From an uncultured Oscillospiraceae bacterium (GTDB lineage Bacteria > Bacillota > Clostridia > Oscillospirales > Oscillospiraceae): a stretch of DNA of 64,000 nt. The position numbers and the translations under genes were made by a program. Under the pieces are notes generated by a model. The model saw nothing but the letters and a program-made list of their open reading frames with translations, had not been told where the DNA came from and ran no database searches. The first letter of the stretch is position 1, and each line of letters begins with the position of its first letter. Below, one piece after another: positions 1 to 8,512 of the stretch. The stretch spans positions 46,750 to 110,749 of the forward strand of contig CAKTPQ010000001.1 of the NCBI GenBank assembly GCA_934591745.1, in the 5' to 3' direction.

Positions 1-385
1 TCATACCGTAAATGGCGTTGTTGACGAAGATGGTGGTGATCTTTTCACCGCGGTGGGCGGCGTGAACGATCTCGGCAGTGCCGATGGAGGCCAGGTCGCC
101 ATCGCCCTGATAGGTGAACACCAGGGTATCCTTGCCCACAGCGCGCTTGATACCGGTGGCAACTGCGGGAGCACGGCCGTGTGCGGCCTCGTACATGTCG
201 CAGTTGAAGTAGTCATAGGCAAACACGGAGCAGCCCACAGGAGCCACGCCGATGACCTTGCCGTTCAGGTTCATCTCGTCGATGACCTCGGCCACCAGAC
301 GGTGAATGATACCGTGGTTGCAGCCGGGGCAGTAATGGAACTGCTTGTCAGTCAGCAGCTTTGTCTTTTCGAACAGTACAGCCAT
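1..385 (-). CDS. 2-oxoacid:ferredoxin oxidoreductase beta subunit (TPP-binding), 3' end outside the window
   Basis: This is the thiamine-pyrophosphate subunit of a 2-oxoacid:ferredoxin oxidoreductase, which decarboxylates a 2-oxoacid to an acyl-CoA and reduces ferredoxin in the cytoplasm. The N-terminal 128 residues are visible. They include [14 protein letters not shown] near residues 16-29, typical of the beta subunit, then [15 protein letters not shown], and the TPP/Mg site [14 protein letters not shown] with the GDGD core. The start ATG at 385 follows a GAAGGAGGG ribosome site. It begins one base after the stop of the alpha subunit, so the two are translationally coupled. The window edge cuts off the C-terminal half. 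The substrate is inferred from the neighbouring VorB-like alpha subunit. Confidence 0.93.
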   Translation of the reverse strand, partial: MAVLFEKTKLLTDKQFHYCPGCNHGIIHRLVAEVIDEMNLNGKVIGVAPVGCSVFAYDYFNCDMYEAAHGRAPAVATGIKRAVGKDTLVFTYQGDGDLASIGTAEIVHAAHRGEKITTIFVNNAIYGM

Positions 386-386
386 C

Positions 387-1466
387 TTATTTACCCTCCT
401 TCATGCTCAGGATCTTCTCAACGATCTCAGTGGTAGAGGGCATCTGGCTGCCGCAGTGACCGAAGAAGTCCACGGGCTTCTCGCCGTTGATGGCCAGCTT
501 CACGTCCTCCAGCATCTGACCTTCGTTCAGCTCCACGTCCAGAACGGCCTTCACGCCGGGCTTGCAGCAAGCCTCGCGCACGGCGTCATAGGGGAAGGGC
601 CACACGGTGATGGGACGCACCAGACCGACGTTGATGCCCTTTTCCTTCAGCTCGGCAATAGCGCTCTTGGCGATACGGGCCACGGTGCCGAAGGCGGTGA
701 TGATGTAGTCGGCGTTCTCGCAGTTGTAGCTCTCCCACATCTGCTCGTTGGCGACGACTTCCTTGTACATAGCCTGCAGCTCATCGTTGTGGATGGCCAG
801 GCTCTCGGTGTCGATATAGATGGAGTTGATGATGCCGCGCTTCTTGGGATCGTCACCGGGCTTCCAGCCGGTGCAGGCCCAGGGCTTCTTCTCGGGATCC
901 ACCTTGTAGTCCACCATCTCGGGCAGCTCCACGGGCTCCATCATCTGGGCGATGATACCATCGGCCAGGAACAGAACGGGAATGCGATACTTCTCAGCCT
1001 TGTCGTAAGCGCCCATCATCAGGTCGATGAACTCCTGCACGGAGGAGGGAGCGAAGGTCAGCAGGTGATAGTCACCGTTGCCGCCGCCCTTGACGCCCTG
1101 GAAATAGTCGCCCTGAGAGGCCTGAATATTGCCCAGACCGGGGCCGCCGCGCATCACGTTGACGATGACGCAGGGGACCATGGCGCCCGCGCAGTAGGAA
1201 ATACCTTCCTGCTTCAGGGACACGCCGGGGCTGGAAGAAGAGGTGATGACACGGGCGCCGGTGCCGGCGGCACCGTAGACCATGTTGATGGCCGCGACCT
1301 CGGACTCGGCCTGCAGGAAGCAACCGCCGACCTCGGGCATACGTGCGGACATGTATTCGGGGATCTCCGTCTGCGGAGTGATGGGGTAACCGAAGAAATA
1401 GCGTGCGCCGGCACGAATGGCGGCTTCCGCAATAGCTTCGCTACCCTTCATAAGAGTCAAAGCCAT
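387..1466 (-). CDS. vorB: 3-methyl-2-oxobutanoate (2-oxoisovalerate) ferredoxin oxidoreductase, alpha subunit VorB
   Basis: This 359-residue protein is the alpha (pyrimidine-binding plus domain II) subunit of a 2-oxoacid:ferredoxin oxidoreductase. The N-terminus [20 protein letters not shown] with [10 protein letters not shown] is the family signature, followed by [13 protein letters not shown] and [17 protein letters not shown]. The length and absence of an N-terminal gamma domain fit the separate-subunit VorB/KorA type. GGAGG lies just upstream of the ATG. It is the second gene of the operon ferredoxin-alpha-beta. The branched-chain substrate is assigned by family resemblance; 2-oxoglutarate oxidoreductase KorA is the main alternative. 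It probably works in amino-acid fermentation, feeding reduced ferredoxin to energy metabolism. Confidence 0.9.
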   Translation of the reverse strand: MALTLMKGSEAIAEAAIRAGARYFFGYPITPQTEIPEYMSARMPEVGGCFLQAESEVAAINMVYGAAGTGARVITSSSSPGVSLKQEGISYCAGAMVPCVIVNVMRGGPGLGNIQASQGDYFQGVKGGGNGDYHLLTFAPSSVQEFIDLMMGAYDKAEKYRIPVLFLADGIIAQMMEPVELPEMVDYKVDPEKKPWACTGWKPGDDPKKRGIINSIYIDTESLAIHNDELQAMYKEVVANEQMWESYNCENADYIITAFGTVARIAKSAIAELKEKGINVGLVRPITVWPFPYDAVREACCKPGVKAVLDVELNEGQMLEDVKLAINGEKPVDFFGHCGSQMPSTTEIVEKILSMKEGK

Positions 1467-1478
1467 GTTTTTTCCTCC

Positions 1479-1688
1479 TTAGTCTTTTTCAATACGGATT
1501 ACCACATCAGGGCAGGTACGCGCACAGGAAGTACAGCCGATGCAGGCTTCCATGTTGATGACCTCCGCCGGATGATAGCCCTTAGCGTTGATGCGAGTCT
1601 TGGACAACTCAATGATGTGCTTGGGACAAGCTCTTGCGCACAGGCCGCAGCCCTTGCACAGGTTTTCGTCGATGGTAACTCTTACCAC
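1479..1688 (-). CDS. Two-[4Fe-4S] ferredoxin subunit of the 2-oxoacid oxidoreductase
   Basis: This 69-residue protein has two CxxCxxCxxxCP clusters: [12 protein letters not shown] near residues 11-22 and [12 protein letters not shown] near 49-60. It is the delta (electron-transfer) subunit that carries electrons from the TPP/[4Fe-4S] core to free ferredoxin. It starts at GTG 1688 with AGAGGTG upstream, and its stop is 12 bases before vorB, so it is cotranscribed with the other subunits. The length is normal for KorD/VorD-type subunits. Confidence 0.92.
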   Translation of the reverse strand: MVRVTIDENLCKGCGLCARACPKHIIELSKTRINAKGYHPAEVINMEACIGCTSCARTCPDVVIRIEKD

Positions 1689-1763
1689 TCTCTACACCTC
1701 TTTTCCTCAAATTCCTCTTGCTGTTTGTATCTACTACCCCCGAAAAGGGGAGGTATGCGGGGT

Positions 1764-2501
1764 TTAATACATATCCTTGTGCGGGTTCTTGGTGTTCAGT
1801 CCATACTCGATGTAGGAATCCCAGTCACGGTGCATGTACACGTCGATGGCCACGGGCTTTCCCACATATTTCGGGTCCGGGTCGCGGGCCAGGAAGGCGT
1901 CCAGAAACTCCTTCTTGCCGGTGGTATAGGCCACAGGGATACCGGTCAGGTCGACGACCTGCCGCAGCACCTCGTAGCCGTCCCACAGATCGTCCGCACT
2001 GGTCATGGTGGACAGGTTGGTATTGTTGATCATACCGGTGATCTGCAATCTGGCATGGGTCTGCATTCCCTCCTGCAGCCGGTGGATCTTCTCCACCGTG
2101 CTGGCAAGAGGGCGACGAATATTTACAACGTTCAGCACTTCCAGAGCACCCGGCTCCAGTGCCATAAAGTCCTGATGGTAGCGGCCCAGCGCCGTGGCGC
2201 CCACATCGTCGCCGCCCACATCGAAAATGACCGTATCCCAATCCAGTACAAAGGCGGATGACACCTCGGCGGGGAGGGAGAGCGTCTCGATACCGGAGCA
2301 GGCGAAGTTGGGAGAGACCAGCCGGATCTCCTTCTGTTCCACCATCTTGCCCCGCTCGGTCAGCCGGAAGTAGGTGTTCACCATATCCAGATCCAGCAGC
2401 TCCGTCCTGTCACCGCGGGCGGCTGCCTGCATGGCGAAGTTCAGAGCCAGCTCGCTCTTTCCGCTGCCATAGTTGCCGATGAGCACTTTGACGTCTTTCA
2501 T
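1764..2501 (-). CDS. P-loop ATPase (MinD/CobQ-like) of the oxidoreductase operon
   Basis: This 245-residue protein has an N-terminal Walker A, GNYGSGKSELALNFA, near residues 9-23. A Walker-B-like VIFDVGGDD lies near residue 90, and an NNTNLS motif follows. It resembles small SIMIBI-class P-loop ATPases that often sit beside 2-oxoacid:ferredoxin oxidoreductase genes in Clostridia; their exact role is unknown to me. The start ATG 2501 follows AAGGAG. It lies between the aminotransferase and the ferredoxin, all on the minus strand, so it is probably part of one transcription unit. A role in assembling or regulating the iron-sulfur oxidoreductase is only an inference. Confidence 0.75.
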   Translation of the reverse strand: MKDVKVLIGNYGSGKSELALNFAMQAAARGDRTELLDLDMVNTYFRLTERGKMVEQKEIRLVSPNFACSGIETLSLPAEVSSAFVLDWDTVIFDVGGDDVGATALGRYHQDFMALEPGALEVLNVVNIRRPLASTVEKIHRLQEGMQTHARLQITGMINNTNLSTMTSADDLWDGYEVLRQVVDLTGIPVAYTTGKKEFLDAFLARDPDPKYVGKPVAIDVYMHRDWDSYIEYGLNTKNPHKDMY

Positions 2502-2520
2502 GGATGCAGTGTCTCCTTGC

Positions 2521-3705
2521 TTATTTCAGGTTCTCCCGGATGGTCTGGCACAGAGCGGTGATGCCCTGAACGATCTTCTCCTCCGGCATGCAGGAGTAGT
2601 TCAGACGCAGGGTGTTGTCGTGGCCGCCGTTGGGGAAGAAGGAGCCGCCGGGAACAAAGGCCACCTTCTTGGCAAGGCACTTCATCTGCAGATCCTTGGC
2701 GTCCATGTACTCGGGCAGAACGACCCATGCGAACAGACCGCCGTCGGGACGGGTGAAGGTGCAGGGCTCGGGCAGCTCCTTGGCCAGCGTCTCCAGCATG
2801 ACGGCACGGCGCTTGCTGTAGCACTCGCGGATGGTGTTGACGTGGGCGTCCAGATCGAACATATCGATCCACTTGGAGGTCTCCATCTGGCCGACGGTGG
2901 AAGCCTGCAGGGAGGCTGCCTGCTCCATGAAGTTGTACTTGGCCAGGATCTCATCATCGGCGCAGACCCAGCCCAGACGATAGCCGGGCGCCAGGATCTT
3001 GGAGAAGGTACCCAGATAGATGACCAGGCCCTTGGTGTCCAGGCTCTTCAGCGCGGGCATATACTCGCCCTCGAAGCGCAGCTCGCCGTAGGGGTTATCC
3101 TCGATCACGGGGATCTCGTACTTGTTGATGATGTCCATGAACTGGTGACGGCGCTCCAGATCCCAGGTACGGCCGGTGGGGTTCTGGAAATCGGGGATGA
3201 CGTAGATCATCTTCACCCGCTCGGTGGTAGCCAGGATCTTCTCCAGCTCGGGCATGATCATGCCGCCGTCGTCGGTGGGGACTTCGATGAACTTGGGCTC
3301 GCAGGCCTTGAAGGCGTTGACGGCGCCCAGATAGGAGGGACTCTCCAGCAGCACCACGTCACCGGGATTCAGGAACACGCGGGCGGAGAAATCCAGACCC
3401 TGCTGGGAACCGGAGGTCACCAGGATGTGATCCTTATCGGTGTGGATGTTGTTCTTTGCCAGCATACGCTCGGCGATCTGCTCGCGCAGACGGGGGAAAC
3501 CCTCGGTGGAAGAGTACTGCAGTGCGGCGCGGCCATTCTCCTTCAGGACGGCCATGGAGGCCTCCATCATCTGCTCCACGGGGAACAGCTCGGGGGCGGG
3601 CATACCGCCGGCAAAGGAGATGATGTCAGGCTGCGCGGTGAGCTTCAGCAGCTCGCGGATCTCGGAGCCTTTCAGCAGATCCATTCTGCTTGCAAATTGT
3701 ACCAT
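2521..3705 (-). CDS. PLP-dependent class I/II aminotransferase
   Basis: This 394-residue fold-type I aminotransferase is of the 2-aminoadipate/aromatic (LysN-like) type. Visible motifs are ISFAGGMPAPELFP near the N-terminus, TSGSQQGLDFSARVF for cofactor phosphate binding, and IPDFQNPTGRTW. The Schiff-base lysine is in LGTFSKILAPGYRLGW. I start it at the ATG at 3705, which has AGGAGGAAAA directly upstream; an in-frame upstream start would add 21 basic residues without a ribosome site. As first gene of the operon, it would transaminate amino acids to the 2-oxoacids that the downstream oxidoreductase decarboxylates. The exact substrate cannot be read from the sequence. Confidence 0.88.
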   Translation of the reverse strand: MVQFASRMDLLKGSEIRELLKLTAQPDIISFAGGMPAPELFPVEQMMEASMAVLKENGRAALQYSSTEGFPRLREQIAERMLAKNNIHTDKDHILVTSGSQQGLDFSARVFLNPGDVVLLESPSYLGAVNAFKACEPKFIEVPTDDGGMIMPELEKILATTERVKMIYVIPDFQNPTGRTWDLERRHQFMDIINKYEIPVIEDNPYGELRFEGEYMPALKSLDTKGLVIYLGTFSKILAPGYRLGWVCADDEILAKYNFMEQAASLQASTVGQMETSKWIDMFDLDAHVNTIRECYSKRRAVMLETLAKELPEPCTFTRPDGGLFAWVVLPEYMDAKDLQMKCLAKKVAFVPGGSFFPNGGHDNTLRLNYSCMPEEKIVQGITALCQTIRENLK

Positions 3706-4084
3706 GAATGTTTTCCTCCTCAAATTTTGTTGATTCCGTAAATGCACATTTCGTTCCACTTTGTACATAGTTGATTAAAGCACAAAACCGCTGCAAAGTA
3801 AATAAAGCGGAGCGGAGAAAAAAGAGGGCAGTTTCATTTTTGGCATTCCGAACAAAAAACCGTGCATTTGTCTCGTCAATTCCACAACGTATTTCAGCGA
3901 ATGAATCGGCGAAATACGAAAAAATACCACATACATGGGGAAAACAGGGCTTTTCTCCACCAGCGGTAGGAATTGCCTTTTGCACGATAACATGCTATAC
4001 TAAGACGCCGGGAGGGCGTCCCGCCCCCTCAGAAAAGGAAAAAACTGTTAAATCACCCACGAACAGGGAAGGAGGCGCATCCCC
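3706..4084. promoter_or_regulatory. Divergent intergenic region with a promoter for the small ORF
   Basis: This 379-base, AT-richer gap separates the minus-strand operon from the plus-strand ORF at 4085. On the plus strand TTGCCT (3973-3978) and TATACT (3996-4001) are 17 bases apart and form a good sigma-A promoter. A 5' leader of about 80 bases contains a GACGCC/GGCGTC hairpin. An inverted repeat, CGTATTTC (3888-3895) with GAAATACG (3911-3918), could be an operator. I see no convincing minus-strand promoter, although one must exist for the operon. Confidence 0.55.
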
Positions 4085-4210
4085 ATGAAAAAGAAAGAAT
4101 TTGCGGCAGCTGTGGCGCTGCTGAGCGCCAGCTCGGCGCTGTGCCTGCGCATCATGAAAAAGGTGGACGAGAAGCTGCGCCGTGAGAAGGAAAAGCGGAC
4201 GCGGAAATAA
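4085..4210 (+). CDS. Small 41-residue protein of unknown function
   Basis: The ORF starts at ATG 4085 after GGAAGGAGG and is preceded by a good promoter at 3973-4001. The product has a short basic start (MKKKEF), a hydrophobic helix of about 15 residues rich in Ala, Leu and Ser, then a strongly basic tail ending KEKRTRK. It may be a small membrane-associated peptide. A strong terminator follows five bases after its stop, so it is a complete monocistronic unit. I do not recognise it. Confidence 0.6.
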   Translation: MKKKEFAAAVALLSASSALCLRIMKKVDEKLRREKEKRTRK

Positions 4211-4214
4211 GCGA

Positions 4215-4260
4215 AAAGACAAGGCAAGGGACGGCGAAAGCCGTCCCTTGCCTTGTCTTT
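4215..4260. terminator. Bidirectional Rho-independent terminator
   Basis: A perfect 21-bp stem (4215-4235 with 4240-4260) closes on a GAAA tetraloop, with AAA at the 5' foot and TTT at the 3' foot. It lies between two convergent genes, the small ORF and the lipoprotein gene, and can serve both. Confidence 0.9.
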
Positions 4261-4268
4261 CAGAGAAT

Positions 4269-5042
4269 TCAGGCAGCCGCCTTGACCACGGAGGTGATGT
4301 GGGGGTTCACGCCCTCATACCAGTACAGGAAGCCCTCCATGTCCACGACATCGCCCACGTTCAGGGCCTTGACAGCCTCATACACGTCGGAGCCGGGGCC
4401 GCACAGGTAGCTCTCCACCACGAAGGTGTAGATGGTGTCGTTCAGCATGACGTTAAAGTACAGATCGTCGCCCTCGGAGCCGGAGCCGTCCCAGTTGTAC
4501 AGGAACGGAGCGCCCGCGTCGTTGGAAGCTGCGACGGTCATGCCCTTGAAGGCCACCTTCTCGTTCTGGTGCTGGATCAGCTCGTCGCTGCCCAGCAGGG
4601 AGGTGACGTCCAGCGCGTCATAGACCTTGGTGCCCTCCAGCAGTTCGCAGGTAGCGTCGATGATCTCCACCTCGCCGGACCACTCGGCCTTATAGCCGCT
4701 GACGCGGATCTTGGCGCCCTCTACCAGCATGGAGTCGTAATCCTCCTTGCTGCAGGGCATGTTGTACAGGAAGTACGCGCCGTCATCGGCCTGGGTGTAG
4801 AACGTGGCCACGCCGACGCCGTCCTTCTCCCACCAGCCCTGGCGGGCCTGGATGTAGGTCTCCACGGTGACGGGGGAATCCACAGCGGCCGCGTCGAACT
4901 CCGCGTGGGTCATGACAGTAACGGCGGCGTCGCCGTCGTCGTCGGGGGTATCCGGCGTATCAGGCTCCGTGTTGGTCTGGCCGCAGCCGACGATGGACAG
5001 CGCCATTACCAGCGCCAGCAGCAGGGTAAAAAGCTTTTTCAT
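4269..5042 (-). CDS. Predicted lipoprotein, possibly OB-fold
   Basis: This 257-residue protein begins MKKLFTLLLALVMALSIVGC, a lipoprotein signal peptide with lipobox IVGC (Cys20). An acidic Asp/Pro-rich linker follows the Cys. The mature part contains two similar segments (TVETYIQARQGWW and KVAFKGMTVAAS) and ends VVDMEGFLYWYEGVNPHITS, reminiscent of OB-fold lipoproteins. I use the ATG at 5042, which has AGGAGT upstream; the longer frame to 5123 would bury the signal peptide. Ligand and function are unknown. It lies downstream of the ABC transporter genes on the same strand but is separated by a hairpin, so it may be expressed separately. Confidence 0.75.
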   Translation of the reverse strand: MKKLFTLLLALVMALSIVGCGQTNTEPDTPDTPDDDGDAAVTVMTHAEFDAAAVDSPVTVETYIQARQGWWEKDGVGVATFYTQADDGAYFLYNMPCSKEDYDSMLVEGAKIRVSGYKAEWSGEVEIIDATCELLEGTKVYDALDVTSLLGSDELIQHQNEKVAFKGMTVAASNDAGAPFLYNWDGSGSEGDDLYFNVMLNDTIYTFVVESYLCGPGSDVYEAVKALNVGDVVDMEGFLYWYEGVNPHITSVVKAAA

Positions 5043-5078
5043 GTTGTTACTCCTCTTTTTTGTACCATCGGAATGGTG

Positions 5079-5114
5079 AATGGGACGGGTGTTGTTTCGC
5101 ACACCCGTCCCATT
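5079..5114 (-). terminator. Hairpin downstream of the ABC transporter operon
   Basis: AATGGGACGGGTGT (5079-5092) pairs perfectly with 5101-5114 around an 8-base loop. It lies 21 bases after the stop of the solute-binding protein gene. No immediate T-run follows on the minus strand, so it may be a partial terminator or an mRNA-stabilising stem between the operon and the lipoprotein gene. Confidence 0.6.
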
Positions 5115-5135
5115 ATAACGCATTCTGCCAATAAA

Positions 5136-6731
5136 TCAATGCCTGTTTCGCTTTTTCACAAGCTGTACGCCGCCGTAGACACCCATCAGTGCCCATGTGC
5201 AGCCCAGCGTGATGAGCAGTGCCTTCGCCGAAGCGGGGAGCGGCCCCAGGTCTTCACTGCCGGCGGACAGGGCACCCTGCTGGTCCAGCCGGTACAGGGA
5301 TGTGACATTGTCGCACAGCTTTACCATGTAGGATGCATCCACCGTTTCCTTGCGGCGGACGGACTTGGTCACATCCTCGATGAGCTGTCCCGCAGCGTTC
5401 CGCAGGGAGGCGGAGCCATTGTACACCGGGGTGGTGAACGTGTTGTCCACGTTGTCCAGCAGCAGGAGGGAGGCCTTGAGCTTCACGTCGTAGTGCAGAT
5501 GGTCATCCTCACCCGCCCGGGCCAGATAGTCCTGATAGGCGGCGTCCTGCCGGGCCTTGGAGGTGACGGGAACATAGCCCTCCGTCTGGGCATAGGCGAT
5601 CTGGACGTCGTTGGTCAGCAGATACTGGGCGAACAGCCATGAGGCCAGCACCTCCTGGGGATCGTCCTTGTTGAACACGCACACCGACGGGCCTTGGGAG
5701 ATCATCTGCGGGTGGTCGGGGTCGAACTGGGGCACTGTCATCACCGCCGTCTCAAAGTCCACATACTTGTCGGCGCTGATGTCGCTCAGCGGCGCGTGGG
5801 AACCCATCCAGGTGGCGCCGGCGGTGGAGTCCACCGCGAACAGGCACTGTCCCGCGTTCAGAAAATTGGCGGGATAACCGGAGATCTTGAACGTGGAGAA
5901 CGCGCCGCTGGCGGTGTGGGCCGCGATACCGTACAGCAGCTCCTCCGTAGTGTCATTGAATATCTGTACCTCACCGCCGGCGGTGGAATAGCCCGCGCCT
6001 TTCTGGCGCAGCATCTGGATCATCATGTTGTCCGTGGATTTATAGATGAAGGGCAGCAGCACCTCCTGCCCGTTGACGGCGAAGGTGCCGTCGGGGTTTT
6101 TGGCGGCGGCCGCCGCATCGGACACCTCCCACACAAAGTCCCACGTCAGCGTCTCCGGCAGCTCATAGCCCAGCGCCTCCACATACGTTTTGTTCACATA
6201 ACACGCCTCGGTGGAGCGCATGAACGGCACGGCGTAGTGGCTGCCGGAGAAGCTGCACTCCTCCAGAAACTGCGGGATCATCTCCTCCAACGTGGGGGCG
6301 TCGTACCGCAGGGCGCTGCCGCCCAGCCCGTACTGCTCGTCGGCGAACAGGCCGTCCAGCGGCGTCACCACATTGGCGCCGGTGAGGTAGGTGGCGATGT
6401 GGTCGGGGTAGGTGATGCACACGTTGGGCGTGGTGTTGGTGGCGATATTGGTGATCACGTCGTTGTAGATCTTACCGTAGTCGGTGTACAGCCGCAGCCG
6501 CACGGAGATATTGGGGTACAGCGCCTGAAAATCGTCGATGGCCTTGTTGTAGATATCCACCTGCGTCTTGTTGGTGTCGTTCTTGGCCCAGAACGTGATC
6601 TCGTACTGCCGAGACTCGTCAAAGCTGTCCGGCACGGAGAAGGCGTTCTGCCCACGGGAGCCGTGGCACCCGCACAGCGTCAGCAGGGCGGCCAGCGCCA
6701 GCGTCAGCGCGGCGATACGCAGATGCCTCAT
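5136..6731 (-). CDS. ABC transporter extracellular solute-binding protein, sugar (CUT1) type
   Basis: This 531-residue lipoprotein is the likely substrate-capture component of the importer. It has a signal peptide with lipobox LCGC, then YEITFWAKNDTNKTQVDIYN, characteristic of family 1 solute-binding proteins. Later motifs include YAVPFMRSTEACYVNK and MTVPQFDPDHPQMISQGPS. Unusually, a C-terminal transmembrane helix (LLITLGCTWALMGVYGGVQL) is followed by a basic tail KKRNRH, which would anchor the protein at both ends. The start overlaps the permease stop by four bases. It is the last gene of the ATPase-permease-permease-binding protein operon. A sugar or glycan-derived substrate is inferred from family only. 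Confidence 0.88.
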   Translation of the reverse strand: MRHLRIAALTLALAALLTLCGCHGSRGQNAFSVPDSFDESRQYEITFWAKNDTNKTQVDIYNKAIDDFQALYPNISVRLRLYTDYGKIYNDVITNIATNTTPNVCITYPDHIATYLTGANVVTPLDGLFADEQYGLGGSALRYDAPTLEEMIPQFLEECSFSGSHYAVPFMRSTEACYVNKTYVEALGYELPETLTWDFVWEVSDAAAAAKNPDGTFAVNGQEVLLPFIYKSTDNMMIQMLRQKGAGYSTAGGEVQIFNDTTEELLYGIAAHTASGAFSTFKISGYPANFLNAGQCLFAVDSTAGATWMGSHAPLSDISADKYVDFETAVMTVPQFDPDHPQMISQGPSVCVFNKDDPQEVLASWLFAQYLLTNDVQIAYAQTEGYVPVTSKARQDAAYQDYLARAGEDDHLHYDVKLKASLLLLDNVDNTFTTPVYNGSASLRNAAGQLIEDVTKSVRRKETVDASYMVKLCDNVTSLYRLDQQGALSAGSEDLGPLPASAKALLITLGCTWALMGVYGGVQLVKKRNRH

Positions 6732-7603
6732 CCCTTGGTGCCCCCTCTCGAAACGCCCTCCATGATCTTATTGCGGAACAGGAGGAACAGCACGATCAGC
6801 GGCACGGAGATGACCACCACCGCCGCCATCATGGCGGGGATGTTCTCCCGTCCGAAGCCGTTTTCACGGATGGCCTGGATGCCGTTGGACACCAGGAAGC
6901 AGTTCTCATCGTCGGTGATGAGCCGGGGCCACACATAGGAGTTCCAGCACTCGATGACTTTCAGGATGACGATGGTCACCACCGTGGGCCGGCAGATGGG
7001 CAGCATCACCTTCCACAGGTACTTGAAGTCGGAGGTGCCGTCCACCTTAGCGGCATAGTACAGCTCATCGGGGATCTGTGCGAAATTCTCCTTCAGGAGA
7101 TAGATGTAGAACACCGATGTCACTGACGGCAGGATGAGGCCCCAGAATGTGTTGCGCAGACCCGCGTCCGTGATGGTGACGAAGTTGGTGATGATGACCA
7201 GTTCGTTGGGGATCATCATCAGTGCCAGAAAGCATGTAAAGGCAATGTGCTTGCCGCGGAAATCAAGCCGTGCGAAGGCGAACGCCGCCAGGGTGATGAC
7301 CGCCAGCATGATGGCGGTGGTGGCCGCGGTGAAGATCACCGTGTTCAGGAAGTACCGGCCCAGCGGCACGGCGGTAAAAGCGTCCCGGTAGTTCTGCAGG
7401 GTAGGGGACAGGGTAAAGAACGCCGGGATGCGCTCGGCGCTGTATGCGCTGTAACTTTTCACGGAGGTCAGCACCATCCAGTAGAACGGGAACAGCACGA
7501 TGACGGCCCACAGGGCCAGCAGCACGTAGGTGACGGCGCGGCGCACCGCTCTGCGGCGGCGGGCGGCCAGTTCGATCTGCTTGTAATCGGTATGGGAGTC
7601 CAC
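6728..7603 (-). CDS. Carbohydrate ABC transporter permease (MalG/LacG type)
   Basis: This 291-residue inner-membrane permease starts at GTG 7603, preceded by GAGAGGAGG; the open frame continues upstream but without a better start. It has a basic N-terminus, a first transmembrane helix (VLLALWAVIVLFPFYW) and several further helices. The EAA loop, YYAAKVDGTSDFKYLWKVMLP, contacts the ATPase. Family members usually have six helices and about 280 residues, so it looks complete. It is cotranscribed with the partner permease 15 bases upstream. Confidence 0.9.
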   Translation of the reverse strand: MDSHTDYKQIELAARRRRAVRRAVTYVLLALWAVIVLFPFYWMVLTSVKSYSAYSAERIPAFFTLSPTLQNYRDAFTAVPLGRYFLNTVIFTAATTAIMLAVITLAAFAFARLDFRGKHIAFTCFLALMMIPNELVIITNFVTITDAGLRNTFWGLILPSVTSVFYIYLLKENFAQIPDELYYAAKVDGTSDFKYLWKVMLPICRPTVVTIVILKVIECWNSYVWPRLITDDENCFLVSNGIQAIRENGFGRENIPAMMAAVVVISVPLIVLFLLFRNKIMEGVSRGGTKG

Positions 7604-7617
7604 AGCGTCGCCTCCTC

Positions 7618-8508
7618 TCAATAGTGGACGTGCTTCCGGCTCACCAGCAGGTTGATGCAGGTGATGGTCAGCACGATAGCGAACAGGATGATGGCCGCCG
7701 CCGACGCGAAGGACGGGTAGCCGCCGGAGTCGCCGTACAGCATGTCGTAGACATAGCCCACCATGGTGTTCATCTGGGCGGCGTTCAGATCCACGCCGAA
7801 CAGAGCCACCGCGTCGCTGTACGCTTTGAACGCGCCGATGAAGCCGGTGATGACCAGATAGAAGATCATGGGAGAGATCATGGGCAGGGTGATGCGGGTG
7901 AAGATGCGCCAGCGGGGCGTACCGTCGATGCGGGCGGCGTTGTAGTAGTCCTGCTTCACCGAGGCCAGCGCGCTGGTGAGGATCAGGATCTTGAAGGGCA
8001 GTACCACCCACACGGTGTAAAAGCACAGCACGAACATCTTGGCCCAGTACGGCCCGGCGATGAAGTCCACGCCGGGGCTGCCGAACCAGTGGAGCATCAC
8101 GTTCACCAGACCGTCGGTATAGGCGGTCTTCTTAAACAGGATCATAAACACCAGACCCACCGCCAGCGTGTTGGTGACATAGGGCAGGAAGTACACGGTC
8201 TGGAACAGGCTCCGCAGCTTTTCAATGGAGCTGAGGCCCAGTGAGATCAGCAGGGCAAGGCCTGTGGACACCGGTACGGTGATGATGACGAGGATAAACG
8301 TGTTTTTCAGTGCCTGCAGGAAGTAGGGATCCCGCAGCACATAGCGGTAGTTGAACAGGCCCACGCCGGAAAACGTCTGGGACGCGGAGTTGTACCCCTC
8401 CTCAAAGGAGTACACGAACACGTCCACCAGCGGGTAGACCATGAACACGCCCAGAAAGGCGATGGCCGGCAGCAGGTACAGCCAGGCCTTGGCATTCCGA
8501 TTGTCCAT
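7618..8508 (-). CDS. Carbohydrate ABC transporter permease (MalF/UgpA type)
   Basis: This 296-residue membrane protein starts MDNRNAKAWLYLLPAIAFLG, the usual CUT1 permease opening. Its EAA motif is YYNAARIDGTPRWRIFTRITLP near residue 200. Several hydrophobic helices are visible, including VYFLPYVTNTLAVGLVFMIL. The ATG at 8508 has GAGGTGA upstream and lies four bases after the ATPase stop. With the downstream permease it would form the heterodimeric membrane channel. Confidence 0.9.
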   Translation of the reverse strand: MDNRNAKAWLYLLPAIAFLGVFMVYPLVDVFVYSFEEGYNSASQTFSGVGLFNYRYVLRDPYFLQALKNTFILVIITVPVSTGLALLISLGLSSIEKLRSLFQTVYFLPYVTNTLAVGLVFMILFKKTAYTDGLVNVMLHWFGSPGVDFIAGPYWAKMFVLCFYTVWVVLPFKILILTSALASVKQDYYNAARIDGTPRWRIFTRITLPMISPMIFYLVITGFIGAFKAYSDAVALFGVDLNAAQMNTMVGYVYDMLYGDSGGYPSFASAAAIILFAIVLTITCINLLVSRKHVHY

Positions 8509-8512
8509 GGCG

